DNA of 55,749 nucleotides from SAR202 cluster bacterium (GCA_016872285.1 VGZZ01000012.1:1-55749); one strand, 5' to 3'. Shown: positions 1 to 8,824, counted from the stretch's first letter. Notes: a model not told the origin generated them from the letters alone. Program-made: numbers and translations.

Positions 1-303
1 GGGGGGGGGGTGGGGAGGGGAGGGTAGGGGAGTGAGAGGAGATAAATCTCTAGTGGTAGGTGGCATTGATAAAGCATCGTGGGTTCCAGGGTTTCACCCT
101 CTCTTCCTTCGACCAGGCTCAGGACGGCGTCTGTTCTCCCCCATCAAGGGGGAGAAGGTAAAAAGAAAAGCTGGCTGTGATAGGTGTCATTTGGCATGAA
201 CCAAATTAACTAGCAGCCGCCATCATTAGAGAGAAGGAATTTTCTTGGTGGCGGTCAGCCTAACTATTCACAGCAAACCTTAATTCGAGCCAATTAGGCA
301 CCG
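1..303. other. Non-coding start of window, G-rich tract and repeat copy
   Basis: There is no gene here. The first 40 bases are a nearly pure G/A tract. Positions 61-167 hold a copy of the interspersed hairpin repeat family, and 235-258 resembles the tail of the copy near 8755-8780 (AAGGAATTT then TTGGTG). The downstream gene is on the minus strand and ends at 304. Confidence 0.6.
61..167 (+). repeat. Interspersed hairpin repeat, copy A
   Basis: It starts GGCATTGATAAAG, then has GGGTTTCACCCTC and ends in the hairpin TTCTCCCCCATCAAGGGGGAGAA. A CCTTCGACCAGGCTCAGGAC module (105-124) sits inside it. Similar units recur near 8.7, 10.7, 12.3, 22.8, 24.4, 28.8 and 30.2 kb, all in this orientation. 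Confidence 0.8.
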
Positions 304-855
304 TTAGGGCAGGGGCTTGGGCAGGAAGTAGCGTTTGTTATCTACGATTAGGGGCTGGCCGGCCAGGATGCGCTGGTAGAGCCTGGATGTAATCGTTAGG
401 TCTTGCTCGTTGTATTCCAGGAGTCGGTGCTTCTGTTTAGCAAAGACTCCTTCGTTTTGAGTATGGTCCCAGGGGATTTTAGATATGCCTAGGGTCTCGC
501 TACATAGCGTATCTAGCTTCACGCGGAAGCCGGCGAGGTATTGGAACTTGGCCATGATATCGTAGTGCTTCTTCATCTTGGGCGCGGAGCCGAGGAACTT
601 TTTGAAATAGACGTCCAGAACGGCGAAGTCGAAGCGTGTGCCATTGAAGGTGACGATGGTGCCTGAGTACGAGTTAAGGAAGTCGGCCAGGTTGCCGAGG
701 TCTTGCTTATTGCATTCGTAGGGGACGTACCTCACCTGGTCCATGGTGCCTGTCACCAGGAGCATGAAGTCCGCCGGGTTGTAGTTGTCAAAGTCGCCGC
801 GGCAGGTCTCGATGTCCAACACACAGAAGTTACTGGCAGCTACGCTCTGACCCAT
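304..855 (-). CDS. PolB-type 3'-5' exonuclease-like (DnaQ/RNase H fold) protein
   Basis: The 183-residue protein has the DEDD exonuclease pattern. Exo I is D14-I-E16, Exo II is in TFNGTRFD (residues 69-76, acidic D76), and Exo III is near YNEQD (148-152). This matches the stand-alone exonuclease domains related to the proofreading domain of family B polymerases (RNase_H_2/YprB-like), which remove nucleotides from 3' ends using two metal ions. It has no polymerase or helicase domain, so the substrate is unknown. The ATG at 855 has AAGGAAAG just upstream. It is transcribed divergently from recG. The fold assignment is fairly secure; the cellular role is not. Confidence 0.72.
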   Translation of the reverse strand: MGQSVAASNFCVLDIETCRGDFDNYNPADFMLLVTGTMDQVRYVPYECNKQDLGNLADFLNSYSGTIVTFNGTRFDFAVLDVYFKKFLGSAPKMKKHYDIMAKFQYLAGFRVKLDTLCSETLGISKIPWDHTQNEGVFAKQKHRLLEYNEQDLTITSRLYQRILAGQPLIVDNKRYFLPKPLP

Positions 856-1037
856 GGCACTTTCCTTCCTAGTCGGCTGGTGAATTAGCTAAGAGCAGTC
901 TGGAATTTTAAAGGCTTGAATGGGTAGATGCTAGATTACAAGCATGGATGCAGAGCAAGGACTGGTGTGGAAGAGACGATGAAAGAGGGCTGTAGAGGTG
1001 GTGAGGGAGGGGCAGCCTGTCGTGCTAAACTTTAGGC

Positions 1038-3752
1038 ATGGCCACAAGGCAAGGGCCGCCGGCGGTGGAGACGTTCAAGAAGATCCTCCAGTTGGAGGAG
1101 AAGCGAGGCTTTGACAATAAGGCGGTGGCGGGGGGGTTGGACCGGTTTTTGGAGCGGAATCGTGAGGAATTAGTGGAAGGTTTAGATCCTTCGACTGCGT
1201 CCGGGTACGGACTCCGCTCAGGACTCGCTACGCTCGGTCCCCATCCCGTCGACCCAAGGGCGCTGCTGTCGGAGGGGTACGGGGGGATGGAGGTGGGGCG
1301 GAGGAGGGAGTGGGTGGGGCTGTGGTTGGGGATGATGGGGGAGGCCCCCACCGCATCCCCGACCCCCCTCTCTAACTCTCCCCCTCAAGGGGGGAGAGGA
1401 CCAAAGGGGCAGTCAGAGAGGGGTGTAGGCAAATTAGCGAGGCCAACCCCTACTCCGGAAATGGGAGAGGACTGGATTCCAGCTTCCGCTGGAATGACCC
1501 TTCGACCAGGCTCAGGGCAGGCCCTGGGGAAGGGCGAGGAGACCTCGCCCCTACAAAGGGCCAAGAGGCCTGGAAAATCACCGAAGCGACCTGGGCGAAG
1601 GCCGGCAGGCGGGGGGACGACGTTGCCGGTGGAGTCGCCGGTGACGAAGCTGTCAAGGGTGGAGGCGAGGACGGCGGCGAGGCTGGAACGGTTGGGCGTG
1701 TCGACGATTAAGGACTTGCTTTATTTATTTCCGCGTCGTCATAAAGACTATTCGAACACGATAAAAATCGCGGAGATGACGCCAGGGCAGGAAGCTACGA
1801 TAAAAGCCACAGTATGGGAAGCGCGGGCGATTCGATTGGGGCAACAGGGGCGGCTTCAGGCTACCGAGGCGACAGTCGGCGACGAGACGGGGAATCTGAG
1901 GGTGACGTGGTACGGGCAGCCCTACATAGCCAGGACGCTAAGGAGTGGAGAGCAGATAGGCCTAAGCGGGAGGCTGGATATTTTTGGCGGGGAACGAGTG
2001 TTAAAGTCGCCGGACTATGAACTGGTGCGTGATGGAATTGAGATGATACACGCGGGCCGACTGGTGCCGGTGTACCCGCTGACGGAGGGGCTGTCTGCGA
2101 GGCAGATGCGGCGGCTGGTGTGGCAGGCGGTGGAGAGGTGGTCGCCGGCCTTGCAGGACTTCCTGCCGCCGGACGTGCGAGAGCGGCAGGGGCTGCGGGA
2201 CTTGCCGACGGCGGTGACGCAGGCGCACTTCCCGGACGATATGGAATCGTATGAAGAGGCGAGGAGGCGGCTGGCCTTCGACGAGCTGTTCCTGCTGCAA
2301 CTGGCGGTGCAGCTTAGGCGTCAGAACTGGCAGAAGGGGACCAAGGGTATACCCATTAGACCCGACGGGAAGGTCATCGCCAGCTTTATCAGCCATCTGC
2401 CCTTCAGCCTGACCAACGCGCAGAAGCGGTGCCTGGAGGAGGCGTTGGGGGACATGGCGCGGGGCACGCCGTCGATGAGCCGACTGCTGCAGGGCGAGGT
2501 GGGGAGCGGGAAGACGGTGGTGGCGCTGACGGCGCTGCTGGCGTCGGTGGCGTGCGGGTACCAGGGGTCCATCATGGCGCCGACGGAGATACTGGCGGAG
2601 CAGCATTTCCAGACCGTGTCAAAGCTCATGCGAAACATGGCGAGGCCGACGCAGGAGGAGAACCTGATCACCGCGTACCTGGAACCACACTCGCAGCCCC
2701 TATCGGTAGCGCTGGTGACGGGCAGCACCAAGAAGTCGATAAAACGGGAGATAAAAGAGCGGGCGGCGGAGGGGAAGCTGGACATTATCATCGGCACCCA
2801 CGCGCTGATACAGGAAGAGATGTCGATGCCCAACCTGGCGCTGGCGGTGGTGGACGAACAGCACCGGTTCGGGGTTATGCAGAGGGCGGCGCTGCGTGGC
2901 AAAGGCGAAACGACGCCCCACCTGCTGGTGATGTCGGCGACGCCGATACCACGGACGCTGGCGCTGACGCTGTACGGCGACCTGGACATATCGACGATAG
3001 ATGAGCTGCCGCCGGGTCGGCAGAGGATAGGGACTCGATGGGTTTCGCCGGACAAGCGGGCGGCGGCATATAGCTTTGTGCGGGAGCAGGCGCAGGCGGG
3101 CCGGCAGGCCTTCGTGATATGCCCGCTCATCGAAGAGTCGGAGGCGGTGGAGGCCAAGGCGGCGACGGCGGAGTACAAACGGCTTAGCACAGAGGTGTTC
3201 CCGGACCTGCGGCTGGGACTGCTGCACGGGCGGATGCCGTCGAAAGAGAAGGAGCGGGTCATGGGGCAGTTCTATGGGCGGGAATTGGACATACTGGTAT
3301 CCACGCCGGTGGTGGAGGTAGGCATCGACGTGCCTAACGCCACGGTGATGATGGTGGAGGCGGCGGACAGGTTTGGGCTGGCGCAGCTGCACCAATTCAG
3401 GGGCCGGGTAGGCCGCGGCGAGCATCGGAGCTACTGCCTGCTGCTATCGGACGCGCCGTCGGACGGGGCGAGGGAGCGGCTTTCGGCCATTGAGCAGATC
3501 CACGACGGGTTCCGGCTGGCGGAGGTGGACTTGCAGCTTCGAGGGCCGGGGGATATTTTCGGGACACGGCAGAGCGGGCTGCCGAATTTGAGGATGACGC
3601 GACTGAGCGACCAGCGGCTGCTGACGACGGCGCGGGAGGAGGCGTCGAGGCTGCTGGAGAAGGACCCGGGGCTGTCGAAGAAAGAGCATAGGGCGCTGAA
3701 GAAGGAGGTAGCGGGTCGGTTCCAAGGGGAGGTGACAGGAGAGGTGGGGTAA
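1038..3752 (+). CDS. recG: ATP-dependent DNA helicase RecG, with repeat-derived linker
   Basis: RecG reverses stalled replication forks and branch-migrates Holliday junctions. The 904-residue protein has an N-terminal helical part, an OB-fold wedge domain (about residues 200-370), and the two helicase lobes with Walker A GSGKT (K492), the RecG box DEQHRFG (606-612) and motif VI QFRGRVGRG. It is longer than typical RecG proteins (about 680-820). The excess lies between the N-terminal part and the wedge domain: residues about 51-67 and 107-174 are encoded by sequences that match intergenic repeats elsewhere in the window. The core helicase motifs are intact, so it is probably functional. It reads toward a histidine kinase after about 100 bp. 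Confidence 0.93.
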   Translation: MATRQGPPAVETFKKILQLEEKRGFDNKAVAGGLDRFLERNREELVEGLDPSTASGYGLRSGLATLGPHPVDPRALLSEGYGGMEVGRRREWVGLWLGMMGEAPTASPTPLSNSPPQGGRGPKGQSERGVGKLARPTPTPEMGEDWIPASAGMTLRPGSGQALGKGEETSPLQRAKRPGKSPKRPGRRPAGGGTTLPVESPVTKLSRVEARTAARLERLGVSTIKDLLYLFPRRHKDYSNTIKIAEMTPGQEATIKATVWEARAIRLGQQGRLQATEATVGDETGNLRVTWYGQPYIARTLRSGEQIGLSGRLDIFGGERVLKSPDYELVRDGIEMIHAGRLVPVYPLTEGLSARQMRRLVWQAVERWSPALQDFLPPDVRERQGLRDLPTAVTQAHFPDDMESYEEARRRLAFDELFLLQLAVQLRRQNWQKGTKGIPIRPDGKVIASFISHLPFSLTNAQKRCLEEALGDMARGTPSMSRLLQGEVGSGKTVVALTALLASVACGYQGSIMAPTEILAEQHFQTVSKLMRNMARPTQEENLITAYLEPHSQPLSVALVTGSTKKSIKREIKERAAEGKLDIIIGTHALIQEEMSMPNLALAVVDEQHRFGVMQRAALRGKGETTPHLLVMSATPIPRTLALTLYGDLDISTIDELPPGRQRIGTRWVSPDKRAAAYSFVREQAQAGRQAFVICPLIEESEAVEAKAATAEYKRLSTEVFPDLRLGLLHGRMPSKEKERVMGQFYGRELDILVSTPVVEVGIDVPNATVMMVEAADRFGLAQLHQFRGRVGRGEHRSYCLLLSDAPSDGARERLSAIEQIHDGFRLAEVDLQLRGPGDIFGTRQSGLPNLRMTRLSDQRLLTTAREEASRLLEKDPGLSKKEHRALKKEVAGRFQGEVTGEVG
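1188..1240 (+). repeat. Repeat-like insert inside recG (first)
   Basis: CCTTCGACTGCGTCCGG followed by GACTCCGCTCAGGACTCG has the make-up of the CTTCGAC...CTCAGGA/CTCAGAATGACA intergenic elements at 105-124, 10861-10893, 21461-21480 and 42395-42432. It is read in frame as part of the RecG N-terminal region. Confidence 0.6.
1358..1560 (+). repeat. Composite repeat insert inside recG (second)
   Basis: Several intergenic modules follow one another inside the coding sequence. CTCTCCCCCTCAAGGGGGGAGAG (about 1375-1400) lies between outer arms CCCCTCTCT and AGAGAGGGG. Then come the palindrome TTCCAGCTTCCGCTGGAA, the CCTTCGACCAGGCTCAGG module (1498-1516), and GGGCGAGG-AGA-CCTCGCCCCTACA (1532-1555). 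The last unit also occurs between genes at 14108, 25204 and 30268. The block stays open in the recG frame. Confidence 0.8.
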
Positions 3753-3859
3753 ACAGGTACGTCCCACGACCGCCGGACTATTAAAAACCTCTAAAATCAG
3801 GGCCGGGCCGTGAGATATTCGTGAGATACCTGTGGTAATACCCTGGCGGTTAAAGCTAT

Positions 3860-5101
3860 ATGAGCGCGCAAAGAGAAGTCCGTCTCCCAGACGCCGCCGT
3901 AGTTTCCGGGACGGCTGAAGCCGAAAGGGCGCAGGGCGGGGGAGTGATGGGAGGGATGCGCCGATTCGGAACCTTCATGGTCGGCCCGCGGTACAGGCCT
4001 GTGCATCTCGCCATCATCACTTTCGCGCTGCTGCTGCATCTGGCGACCCACTACGCGACGTACCTGGACACCACACGCTCCCTGGTCAGCGGCCTTCCTT
4101 ACTTCAGACTCCATATACTGCATGAGATGGAGTTCCTGCTAATCATTGTTTATGCGGGGGTAGTGTTTGGGGTCAAGGGAGGTCTGATAGCGGTGGGCAT
4201 ATCCGCCGTCACATCCATCCCGTTCTTGTTTCAGGCGGACATCATTGGGTACCGGGCTGCGCCGGGGGAGATGCGGGATTCCGCGCTTCAGCTATCGGTC
4301 ATGCTGCTGATGGGCGTCTTGATGGTGGGACTGCTGGAGGCGGATAGGAAGCGTCGACAGGCGGTCAGCACGGCGCGGGAGATGGAGGAGTTGGACAAGC
4401 TGAAGACCAACTTCCTGAGCATGGCGTCGCACGAATTGAGAACGCCGATATCTAGCATATTCGGCTTCGCCGACCTGCTGGAGACCTCCAACCCGTCGGA
4501 GCAGGACAGGAAGAAGTGGGTGCAGTGGATAAAGAGCGAAAGCAAACGGCTGGTGAGCATCATAAACGAGCTGCTGGATGTGTCCCGATTGGAGTCTGGA
4601 ATGCTGCAACTGGAGATGGGGCCGGTGCAGGTCAAGAAAGTGGCAGAGGAGGCGGCGCTGGCGTCCGGGGTTTCCAACAGCGGGCATAGCTTTCTGATGG
4701 AGATGCCGAGCGCGCTGCCCTCAACGCATTCCGACTACGACCATTTGAAGCAGGTGCTGATTAATCTGCTGAGCAACGCGGTCAAGTACAGCCCGAAGGG
4801 AACGACGATTGTGGCCGGGGCGGTGCATGACACGGAAGGCAAGCGGGTGGTGATGTGGGTGCGGGACCAGGGTATGGGCATAAGCGAGGAGGACCAAAAG
4901 CAACTGTTCACCACGTTCCATCGGATACGCAGGCCGGAGACGGAGGACGTGGTAGGCACGGGGCTGGGGCTGTATATAGTGAAGAGCCTGGTGGAGGCGA
5001 TGGGCGGGGAGGTGTGGGTGAAGAGCGCTTTGGGGCAGGGGTCGACGTTTTATGTGTCGATGCCGGTGGGGGAAGGGGAGAGGGTGGAGGCAAAGGTTTA
5101 G
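3860..5101 (+). CDS. Membrane-bound sensor histidine kinase
   Basis: This is a 413-residue two-component sensor kinase. Three or four hydrophobic segments in roughly residues 45-165 form a membrane-embedded input region without a large extracellular loop. Then come the H-box SHELRTP (phospho-acceptor His at about residue 191), N-box NLLSNAVKYSP, G1 DQGMGI, F-box and G2 GTGLGLYI, so the catalytic ATPase domain is complete. An alternative start at 3947 (MGGMRRFG) has a stronger GGGGGAG ribosome site and would remove 29 non-hydrophobic residues. No response regulator gene is next to it, so it is an orphan kinase here. The stimulus cannot be read from the sequence. Confidence 0.88.
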   Translation: MSAQREVRLPDAAVVSGTAEAERAQGGGVMGGMRRFGTFMVGPRYRPVHLAIITFALLLHLATHYATYLDTTRSLVSGLPYFRLHILHEMEFLLIIVYAGVVFGVKGGLIAVGISAVTSIPFLFQADIIGYRAAPGEMRDSALQLSVMLLMGVLMVGLLEADRKRRQAVSTAREMEELDKLKTNFLSMASHELRTPISSIFGFADLLETSNPSEQDRKKWVQWIKSESKRLVSIINELLDVSRLESGMLQLEMGPVQVKKVAEEAALASGVSNSGHSFLMEMPSALPSTHSDYDHLKQVLINLLSNAVKYSPKGTTIVAGAVHDTEGKRVVMWVRDQGMGISEEDQKQLFTTFHRIRRPETEDVVGTGLGLYIVKSLVEAMGGEVWVKSALGQGSTFYVSMPVGEGERVEAKV

Positions 5102-5224
5102 GCGACTAACTGTCTCGGCTGGCTTTAGCGGTCTTTCTTCGTTGTTTCGCCCTGGCTGTGGCTATCGGTTTTTGATGCGTGGTAACATACTCTTTTAATC
5201 CAAATTCCATCATGTGTGTTTGCC

Positions 5225-6901
5225 ATGCCTTCATTAGCTAAGGACATCATCGCTGAGAAGATTGAGAAAGCCCTGGAGCAGGCCAAGGGGCAGGGGTTGC
5301 TGCCGTTGGAGACTATACCTGAGGTGACGGTGGAGCGGCCGGCCAAGCCGGAACACGGGGACTTTGCCACCAACGTGCCCATGCGGCTGGCGAGGGCCAC
5401 CCGAATCGCGCCGCTGGAAATCGCGAAGACGCTGGCGAGGGTTATAACAGCGGACGAGATTATCGAGAAGGCGACGGCGGCGCCGCCCGGGTTTATCAAC
5501 TTCACACTGAAGGAGTCGTGGCTGCAGGAGCAGGTGGAGGCGATTCGGAAGGCGGGGCAGAAATACGGCGCGATGAAGGCGGCCAAGCCGCAGAAGGTAA
5601 TGATTGAATTTGTCAGCGTGAACCCTACGGGGCCGGTGCACGTGGGGCACACTCGGGGGGCGGTGCTGGGGAGCGCCCTGGCGTCGGTGCTGGGGGCGGC
5701 GGGGCACCGGGTCACGCGCGAGTATTACGTCAACGACGCCGGCACCCAGATGGAGCTTTTTTATGGGTCGGTGCTGGCGAGGTATTTGCAGGCGCTAGGG
5801 CGGGAGGCGGAGCTGCCGGCGGGGGGCTACCAGGGCGAGTACATTAGCGAGCTGGCGAGGGAGATACTATCGGAGGAGGGGGAGAGGTTCGCGCCGATGG
5901 AGCGGGGGCAGGCGCTGAAGGAGATGGGGGACATCGCGCGGGAGAAGATGGTGGCACACATACGGGAGGACCTGCTGAAGCTGGGAGTGGAATTTCACCA
6001 TTGGTTCAGCGAGCATACTCTATACGACACCAAAGAGTACGACGAGGCCATCGGCCTGCTGAAAGAGAAGGGGCACCTGGCGCAGCGGGAGGGGGCGCTG
6101 TGGTTCGCGTCGTCGGCGTTAGGGGAGGATAAGGACAACGTGGTGGTGCGGTCCAGCGGCGCGCCGACCTATTTCGCGTCGGACATCGCCTATCATCACA
6201 ACAAATTCATCAAACGGGACTTCGACCGGGTCATAAACATCTGGGGGGCCGACCACCAGGGCCACGTGAGCCGCTTAAAGGCGGCGGTGGGGGCGCTGGG
6301 AGTGGAGCCTTCGAGGCTGGAAGTCATCATCGCGCAGATGGTGACGCTGAAGCGGGGGGACCAGGTGGTGAAGGCGTCGAAAAGGGCAGGGGAGTTTGTG
6401 ACGCTGCGGGAGCTGGTGGAAGAGGTGGGGCCGGACGCGTGCCGCTATTTCTTCCTGGCGAGGGCGCCGAATACGCAGATGGACTTTGACCTGGAACTGG
6501 CTAAAAAAGAGTCGTCAGAGAACCCGGTGTACTACGTGCAGTACGCCCACGCACGAATCGCGGGGATACTGCGGAGCGCTAAGGAGCGGGGGCTGGAGTG
6601 GTCGGCGGGGGACGTGTCGCTGCTGAAGGACACGAACGAGCTGGCGCTGATTCGCAAGATGCTGGAACTGCCGGAGCTGGTGGAGCGGGCGGCGAGCAAG
6701 CTGGAGCCGCACCACCTGCCTCACTACGCGCTGGAACTGGCCACCGCTTTCCACTGGTTCTACGAGAACTGCCGCGTGCTGAGCAGCGACCCCAAGGACA
6801 CGCCGATAAGCCTGGCGAGGCTGAAGCTGGTGGAGGCGTGCAAGGTGGCGCTGGGTAGGACACTGGGGCTGATGGGGATGAGGGCGCCGGAGCGGATGTA
6901 G
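5225..6901 (+). CDS. argS: Arginine--tRNA ligase
   Basis: This class I synthetase charges tRNA-Arg. The ATG at 5225 (MPSLAKDIIAEK) fits family N-termini; the in-frame GTG at 5216 is an alternative, and neither has a clear Shine-Dalgarno. It has an N-terminal Add-1-type domain (PEHGDFATNVPM), the HIGH-type signature HVGH (about residues 139-142), the ArgS motif YYVNDAGTQ, a KMSKS-loop counterpart KASKR (about 383-387) in the usual VTLRELVEEVG context, and a DALR anticodon-binding C-terminus ending with the typical LGLMGMRAPERM. The KMSKS loop is naturally variable in ArgS, so the Ala is not alarming. The length of about 558 residues is normal. Confidence 0.95.
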   Translation: MPSLAKDIIAEKIEKALEQAKGQGLLPLETIPEVTVERPAKPEHGDFATNVPMRLARATRIAPLEIAKTLARVITADEIIEKATAAPPGFINFTLKESWLQEQVEAIRKAGQKYGAMKAAKPQKVMIEFVSVNPTGPVHVGHTRGAVLGSALASVLGAAGHRVTREYYVNDAGTQMELFYGSVLARYLQALGREAELPAGGYQGEYISELAREILSEEGERFAPMERGQALKEMGDIAREKMVAHIREDLLKLGVEFHHWFSEHTLYDTKEYDEAIGLLKEKGHLAQREGALWFASSALGEDKDNVVVRSSGAPTYFASDIAYHHNKFIKRDFDRVINIWGADHQGHVSRLKAAVGALGVEPSRLEVIIAQMVTLKRGDQVVKASKRAGEFVTLRELVEEVGPDACRYFFLARAPNTQMDFDLELAKKESSENPVYYVQYAHARIAGILRSAKERGLEWSAGDVSLLKDTNELALIRKMLELPELVERAASKLEPHHLPHYALELATAFHWFYENCRVLSSDPKDTPISLARLKLVEACKVALGRTLGLMGMRAPERM

Positions 6902-6921
6902 GGGCGGCAGGAGTGGGCCCC

Positions 6922-6950
6922 TTGACAATGTATATACAAATGTATATACT
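6922..6950 (+). promoter_or_regulatory. Sigma-70 promoter and direct-repeat operator of brnTA
   Basis: TTGACA (6922-6927) and TATACT (6945-6950) are separated by exactly 17 bp. The spacer and -10 contain two copies of AATGTATATAC (6927-6937 and 6939-6949), 12 bp apart. The first belongs to the perfect palindrome TGTATATACA. BrnA-type ribbon-helix-helix antitoxins usually bind such short repeated operators, so autorepression is likely. The predicted start point (about 6957) leaves only a few bases before the brnT ATG at 6962. Confidence 0.8.
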
Positions 6951-6961
6951 AAGCGCGTCCC

Positions 6962-7228
6962 ATGGAATTTGAGTGGGACGAGAACAAGAACCAGGCGAAC
7001 AAGATAAAGCATGGCCTGGACTTTAGAGAAGCCATTGGGGTCTTTGAGCACCCAGGCTTAATCCAGAGAGAGACCAAACACGGTTATGGAGAAGAGAGGT
7101 TTTCCATTATAGGGACAGCGAATGGCAGAGCGTTGTTTGTGGTGTACACCATTCGTGGGAGCGTCTATCGAATTATTTCTGCAAGGAGGGCAAGCCGCGA
7201 TGAACGAAGAGCGTATAGTCAGATATAA
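6962..7228 (+). CDS. brnT: BrnT family toxin (DUF497)
   Basis: This 88-residue protein has the DUF497/BrnT signatures: N-terminal FEWDENKNQANKIKHGLDF, a central RFSIIGTANGRALFVVYT strand pair and the C-terminal RIISARRAS. BrnT toxins are small RelE-fold ribonucleases that inhibit translation and are neutralised by BrnA. It is the first gene of a toxin-antitoxin pair; its end overlaps the antitoxin start by 29 nt, implying translational coupling. There is no Shine-Dalgarno and the predicted leader is nearly absent, so translation may be leaderless. Length and gene order are typical. Confidence 0.88.
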   Translation: MEFEWDENKNQANKIKHGLDFREAIGVFEHPGLIQRETKHGYGEERFSIIGTANGRALFVVYTIRGSVYRIISARRASRDERRAYSQI

Positions 7229-7580
7229 AGCTGGACAGGTACCCAAAGGCGATACCGACTGGGCCCGTATTGATGCAATGACTGACGAGGAGATTGAGGC
7301 TAACGCCTTGTCGGACCCGGACGCGCAGCCTACGGACGAGGAGTTCTGGAGGGATGCCGTGCTCTGGATACCAGGGAAAAAGACGCCGGTTCAGCTTCGG
7401 CTGGACCCGGACGTGCTGCTGTGGTTCAAAAGCCAGGGGCCGCGGTACCAGACTCGCATCAACGCGGTACTGCGCTCTTACATGACAGCCACAGAGATTA
7501 AGATGGCTAGGGAGAGCAAAGCGGAGTACAAGGCGGAAACCAAAGGCACAAAGGGGAAGAAGAGGGGAACCAAGAAATAG
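7200..7580 (+). CDS. brnA: BrnA family antitoxin
   Basis: The ATG at 7200 follows AAGGAGG (7182-7188) inside the toxin gene; upstream in-frame starts are unlikely. The 126-residue protein has the acidic central segment and the BrnA_antitoxin motif PVQLRLDPDVLLWFKSQGPR followed by YQTRINAVLRSYM. This forms the ribbon-helix-helix that dimerises and binds the operator. The Lys-rich tail (TKGTKGKKRGTKK) is longer than usual. It should neutralise BrnT and repress the promoter at 6922-6950. trpS follows 42 bp downstream and may receive read-through. Confidence 0.87.
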   Translation: MNEERIVRYKAGQVPKGDTDWARIDAMTDEEIEANALSDPDAQPTDEEFWRDAVLWIPGKKTPVQLRLDPDVLLWFKSQGPRYQTRINAVLRSYMTATEIKMARESKAEYKAETKGTKGKKRGTKK

Positions 7581-7622
7581 CCTATACTGGTGGGCTGTTG
7601 GATTGCAGAGGAGAGGCGTTAA

Positions 7623-8630
7623 ATGACAATGAGCAAGAAGAAGGGCCGGATTTTTTCCGGCATGCGGCCCACGGGGCGGCTGCACCTGGGGAACTACCTG
7701 GGGGCGCTTAAGAACTGGGTGGACCTTCAGGACGAGTACGAGTGCATATACAGCGCCGTGGATATACATGCCTTGACCACCCTGGAGTCGGCGCAGGAAG
7801 CCAGGGAGATAAAGGGCAACATTCGCGAGATGGTGCTGGACTGGCTGGCGGCGGGCGTCGACCCGAATCGCAGCATTATTTTCGTACAGTCGCACGTGCC
7901 GGAGGTTATGACGCTGCACACGCTGTTGAGCATGGTGACGCCCCTCGGGTGGCTGCTGCGGGTGCCCACCTTCAAAGAGAAGGTGCAGCAGATGCATGAG
8001 ACCGACGAGACGGTCAACTACGGGCTGGTGGGCTATCCGGTGCTACAGACCGCCGACATTGTGCTGTACAAAGGCGACACAGTGCCTGTAGGCAAGGACC
8101 AGATACCGCACCTGGAGCTGGCACGGGAGATAGTGCGCCGGTTCAACAATATGTTCGGCGAGACGTTCCCGGAGCCGCAGGCCAAGCTCACGGAATCGCC
8201 GGTGATTGTGGGGTTGGACGGGCAGGCAAAGATGAGCAAAAGCCTGAACAACCACATCGAGCTGTCGGCGACGCCGGAGGAGACTCGAAAGCGGATTATG
8301 ACGGCGGTGACGGACCCGCAGAGGACGCATCGCAGCATCCCGGGACGCCCTGAGGTATGCAACGTGTATGCGCTGCACAAGATCTTCACGGCGATGAACC
8401 TGGAGACCATCTATCGAGAGTGCAGCACGGCGGCGCGAGGATGCGTCGACTGCAAGAAGGAGCTGGCGGAGAGCATCAATCGGTACCTGGCGCCGTTGAG
8501 GGAGCGACGGCAGGAGTACATGGCGAAGCCAGGGCTGGTGGATGAGATCCTAGTGGAAGGTGGGAAGAAGGCGAGGAAGCTGGCCCAGGCGACCATTGAG
8601 GAAGTGAAGACGAAGATGGGGCTGGCCTAG
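7623..8630 (+). CDS. trpS: Tryptophan--tRNA ligase
   Basis: This class I aminoacyl-tRNA synthetase forms Trp-tRNA. The 335-residue protein shows the HIGH-like motif GRLHLGNYLG near residue 20, the TrpS segment YPVLQTADIVLY, and the KMSKS loop AKMSKSLNN (about residues 200-208). The C-terminus is the usual helical anticodon-binding region. The length matches bacterial TrpS. The ATG follows GAGGAGAGG, and MTM could use either of two close ATGs. No T-box leader (no TGGNACCGCG-like box) is visible in the short upstream spacer. Confidence 0.96.
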   Translation: MTMSKKKGRIFSGMRPTGRLHLGNYLGALKNWVDLQDEYECIYSAVDIHALTTLESAQEAREIKGNIREMVLDWLAAGVDPNRSIIFVQSHVPEVMTLHTLLSMVTPLGWLLRVPTFKEKVQQMHETDETVNYGLVGYPVLQTADIVLYKGDTVPVGKDQIPHLELAREIVRRFNNMFGETFPEPQAKLTESPVIVGLDGQAKMSKSLNNHIELSATPEETRKRIMTAVTDPQRTHRSIPGRPEVCNVYALHKIFTAMNLETIYRECSTAARGCVDCKKELAESINRYLAPLRERRQEYMAKPGLVDEILVEGGKKARKLAQATIEEVKTKMGLA

Positions 8631-8704
8631 GGATGAATTGTGTCAATAGTCACAACACGTTTATGGGATTAAACAACAGTGATAAGTGGATCTGATCCCC
8701 TTGC

Positions 8705-8778
8705 CGTGGTGCTAGGGTTTCACCCTCAACCTGCGCCTTCTCCCATCAAGGGAGAAGGAATTTCCTTGGTGACGGTCA
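8705..8778 (+). repeat. Interspersed hairpin repeat, copy B
   Basis: GGTGCTAGGGTTTCACCCTC is followed by CTTCTCCCATCAAGGGAGAAG and then GGAATTTCCTTGGTGACGG. It lies in the 190-bp spacer between trpS and the inositol-phosphatase gene and has the same orientation as the other copies. Confidence 0.8.
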
Positions 8779-8824
8779 TGTCTGTAAACCCCTTTATCCC
8801 TCGACTAGCACAAGGCATTTAGGA

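Noticed and set aside
2321-3262. Long minus-strand frames opposite recG and similar frames opposite other genes
   Set aside because: These are mirror frames of GC-rich coding sequence; the plus-strand protein is clearly RecG.
5102-5224. T-box or tRNA leader upstream of argS, trpS and hisS
   Set aside because: No TGGNACCGCG-like T-box sequence or long structured leader is visible before any of the three synthetase genes.
6371-6385. KASKR instead of KMSKS in ArgS as a defect
   Set aside because: The KMSKS loop is poorly conserved in arginyl-tRNA synthetases and all other motifs are normal.
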